Source of the DNA: Acidobacteriota bacterium
GTDB lineage: Bacteria; Acidobacteriota; Terriglobia; Terriglobales; Acidobacteriaceae
Direction: 5' to 3'
NCBI GenBank assembly: GCA_021841795.1
Contig: JAKCDN010000170.1
Location: 1-6,799 of the forward strand
Length of the DNA: 6,799 bases
Below the pieces are notes generated by a model. The model was not told the origin of the DNA and did no database searches. It saw only the letters and a program-made list of their open reading frames with translations. Shown in pieces: positions 6,083-6,799 of the stretch. Position 1 is the stretch's first letter, and each line of letters opens with the position of its first letter. The position numbers were made by a program, and so were the translations under genes.

Positions 6083-6273
6083 CCGCGACGATAGTAATAG
6101 GTCCAGCCGGGGGAGGAGAACAAGGCCATGAGCAGGACGACGATCCAACCCACGCCGGTCCATCCGAGAAAGATGTTGAGGAAGAGGATTCCGGCAGCGT
6201 TGTGGGTGTGACGCACGGCCGCGATGATGGCGGGCAGGAAGTAGAAGACACCGCAGAAGAGAAGGAAATGCAT
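6076..6273 (-). CDS. Superinfection-immunity-like small membrane protein (Imm_superinfect type, 65 aa)
   Basis: The 65-residue product has two membrane helices (about 3-20 and 27-51) joined by a short polar turn RHTHN (21-25), with an aromatic/basic tail WTYYYRRGW. The pattern NIFLGWTGVGWIVVLL (33-48) is characteristic of the family named after the T4 Imm superinfection immunity protein. T4 Imm blocks DNA entry of related phages, but many chromosomal members lie outside prophages and have no known role, so the name shows homology rather than proven function. I start it at ATG 6273, preceded by GGGAG at a 5-nt spacing. A TTG at 6285 would add four residues but has no ribosome site. The stop TAA (6076-6078) overlaps the start of the next gene. 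It is the first gene of a two-gene operon. No phage genes are visible nearby. Confidence 0.85.
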   Translation of the reverse strand: MHFLLFCGVFYFLPAIIAAVRHTHNAAGILFLNIFLGWTGVGWIVVLLMALFSSPGWTYYYRRGW

Positions 6274-6278
6274 AGAGA

Positions 6279-6283
6279 CTCCC
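6279..6283 (-). promoter_or_regulatory. GGGAG ribosome binding site choosing ATG 6273
   Basis: Minus-strand GGGAG followed by TCTCT and ATG supports the internal ATG over the TTG at 6285, because that TTG lies immediately next to this site and has no Shine-Dalgarno sequence of its own. Confidence 0.6.
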
Positions 6284-6285
6284 AA

Positions 6286-6539
6286 CGTGATGCAGCAGAA
6301 GTTACGCAGCCGGCAGGGGTGCGGTTCCCTCTTTTCAGTACCACAGGTGGAGATAGACGACCGTCAGGAGCGATCAGCGCTGCAGGCAGGGGCCGCAGCC
6401 GGGCCAACTTCCCAATGCGGGCGATGCCGACGGCGTGCTCACGGACCCCAGCCATGCCGAAGCATGCGCGTGCCGGTGCCTGCGGGACCGGATTGGCGGA
6501 GCGGCGTTGCTTTCCGCGTATAGTAACGCTGAAACCGCG
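6286..6539. other. Intergenic region without a convincing gene
   Basis: About 250 bp separate the URO-D family gene from the two-gene operon downstream on the same strand. Frames that cross it on either strand give Arg/Pro/Gly-rich peptides without domain features or ribosome sites. I find two small inverted repeats (listed separately) and no promoter box close to consensus, though the operon must be transcribed either from here or by read-through. Confidence 0.5.
6453..6466 (-). repeat. UUCG-tetraloop hairpin
   Basis: Read on the minus strand, CATGC-TTCG-GCATG forms a 5-bp stem closed by C(UUCG)G, an exceptionally stable RNA tetraloop. It lies about 75 nt downstream of the URO-D family stop codon on the same strand. 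There is no T-run, so it may protect or pause the transcript rather than terminate it. Confidence 0.4.
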
Positions 6540-6542
6540 TTA
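6524..6542 (-). repeat. Inverted repeat overlapping the URO-D family stop codon
   Basis: TAACGC (6524-6529) and GCGTTA (6537-6542) form a perfect 6-bp inverted repeat with a 7-nt loop. One arm contains the TAA stop (6540-6542). No T-tract follows, so a terminator role is only a possibility. Confidence 0.3.
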
Positions 6543-6799
6543 GCGGGTCAGGTGGTCGACGGTGCGTATGAGGGCCTGAATGTTTGCGGTGGGCACGCAG
6601 GGAGACACGCCGCCGCCGCAGGAGACGATCAGGCGCGAGTGATCGTCGGTGGACGCGAGCAACTGGCGCACCAAACGTTCCACATCAGCAGGTGTTCCCT
6701 CTGCAAGGACGTCGCGCGGGGGAATGTTGCCGATGAGGGCGATGTTGCCGTGGGTCCATTGCCGTAACTCGGCGACGGTATGCTGAACACCCCAGTTGA
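6540..6799 (-). CDS. URO-D superfamily protein, C-terminal end (partial)
   Basis: The minus strand is open from the right edge to TAA at 6540-6542, giving the last 85 complete residues. The motifs fit the C-terminal part of the uroporphyrinogen decarboxylase / cobamide methyltransferase (URO-D) superfamily: NWGVQHT near the edge, then IGNIPPRDVLAEGTPADVE (22-40), then a helix and IVSCGGGVSPCVPTANI (57-73), where family members usually end in a GGGVSPGTP.EN-type loop and a last helix. The cysteines at 60 and 67 are not in the usual position of the zinc-ligand Cys of MtaA/MtbA-type methyltransferases as I recall it, so a zinc role is uncertain. The loop differs from a typical haem-pathway HemE, so I would not name it hemE. 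The active-site part lies outside the window. Confidence 0.85.
   Translation of the reverse strand, partial: NWGVQHTVAELRQWTHGNIALIGNIPPRDVLAEGTPADVERLVRQLLASTDDHSRLIVSCGGGVSPCVPTANIQALIRTVDHLTR

Noticed and set aside
6083..6163. Upstream start of the glycosyltransferase-like gene at 6163.
   Set aside because: The added 27 residues are an out-of-frame reading of the Imm-like gene and are Arg-rich ahead of a normal N-terminus. ATG 6082 makes a standard overlap.
6027..6455. A 142-codon minus-strand frame covering the Imm-like gene and the upstream spacer.
   Set aside because: It is a shifted reading of the Imm-like gene and gives a Ser/Pro-rich product. The Imm-like frame has the family motif and a ribosome site.
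6043..6767. Plus-strand frames at 6043-6543, 6287-6523 and 6435-6767.
   Set aside because: They lie opposite real minus-strand genes or the spacer, and their products lack domains. The 6435 frame runs antisense to recognisable URO-D motifs.

Overview
The window looks like chromosomal DNA from a GC-rich, Gram-negative-type bacterium. My best inference is an acidobacterium (Terriglobia), based on the mix of a secreted S9B dipeptidyl peptidase, a DUF2252 protein, a small superinfection-immunity-like protein and a URO-D family protein in high-GC DNA. No rRNA or marker gene is present, so the assignment is tentative. I see no tRNA, CRISPR array, IS element or phage integration signature.

Layout, left to right: (1) the first 103 bases hold the start of a leftward gene that runs off the window. 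(2) Bases 104-305 are an AT-richer divergent promoter region with several dyads and a short direct repeat. (3) Bases 306-461 encode a small rightward membrane protein with five cysteines next to its membrane segment. (4) Bases 468-2726 (minus) encode a dipeptidyl-peptidase-IV-like S9 peptidase with a signal peptide, starting at TTG behind a perfect AGGAGG. (5) Bases 2741-2875 are a short divergent regulatory region. (6) Bases 2876-4183 (plus) encode a DUF2252 protein with kinase-like motifs in swapped order. (7) A GC-rich hairpin sits between convergent genes. (8) Bases 6273-4265 (minus) form a tight two-gene operon: a 65-residue superinfection-immunity-like protein overlapping by 7 nt a 605-residue polytopic membrane protein of probable GT-C glycosyltransferase type. 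(9) Bases 6286-6539 hold no gene, only two small hairpins. (10) Bases 6540-6799 (minus) are the C-terminal end of a URO-D superfamily protein.

The strands alternate often, so most neighbours are independent units. The only clear co-expressed pair is the immunity-like protein and the glycosyltransferase-like protein. The peptidase probably acts in the periplasm on proline-containing peptides. The DUF2252 protein has no assigned role. The most interesting items are the overlapping immunity/glycosyltransferase pair, the Cys-rich micropeptide with its structured leader, and the permuted kinase motifs in the DUF2252 protein.
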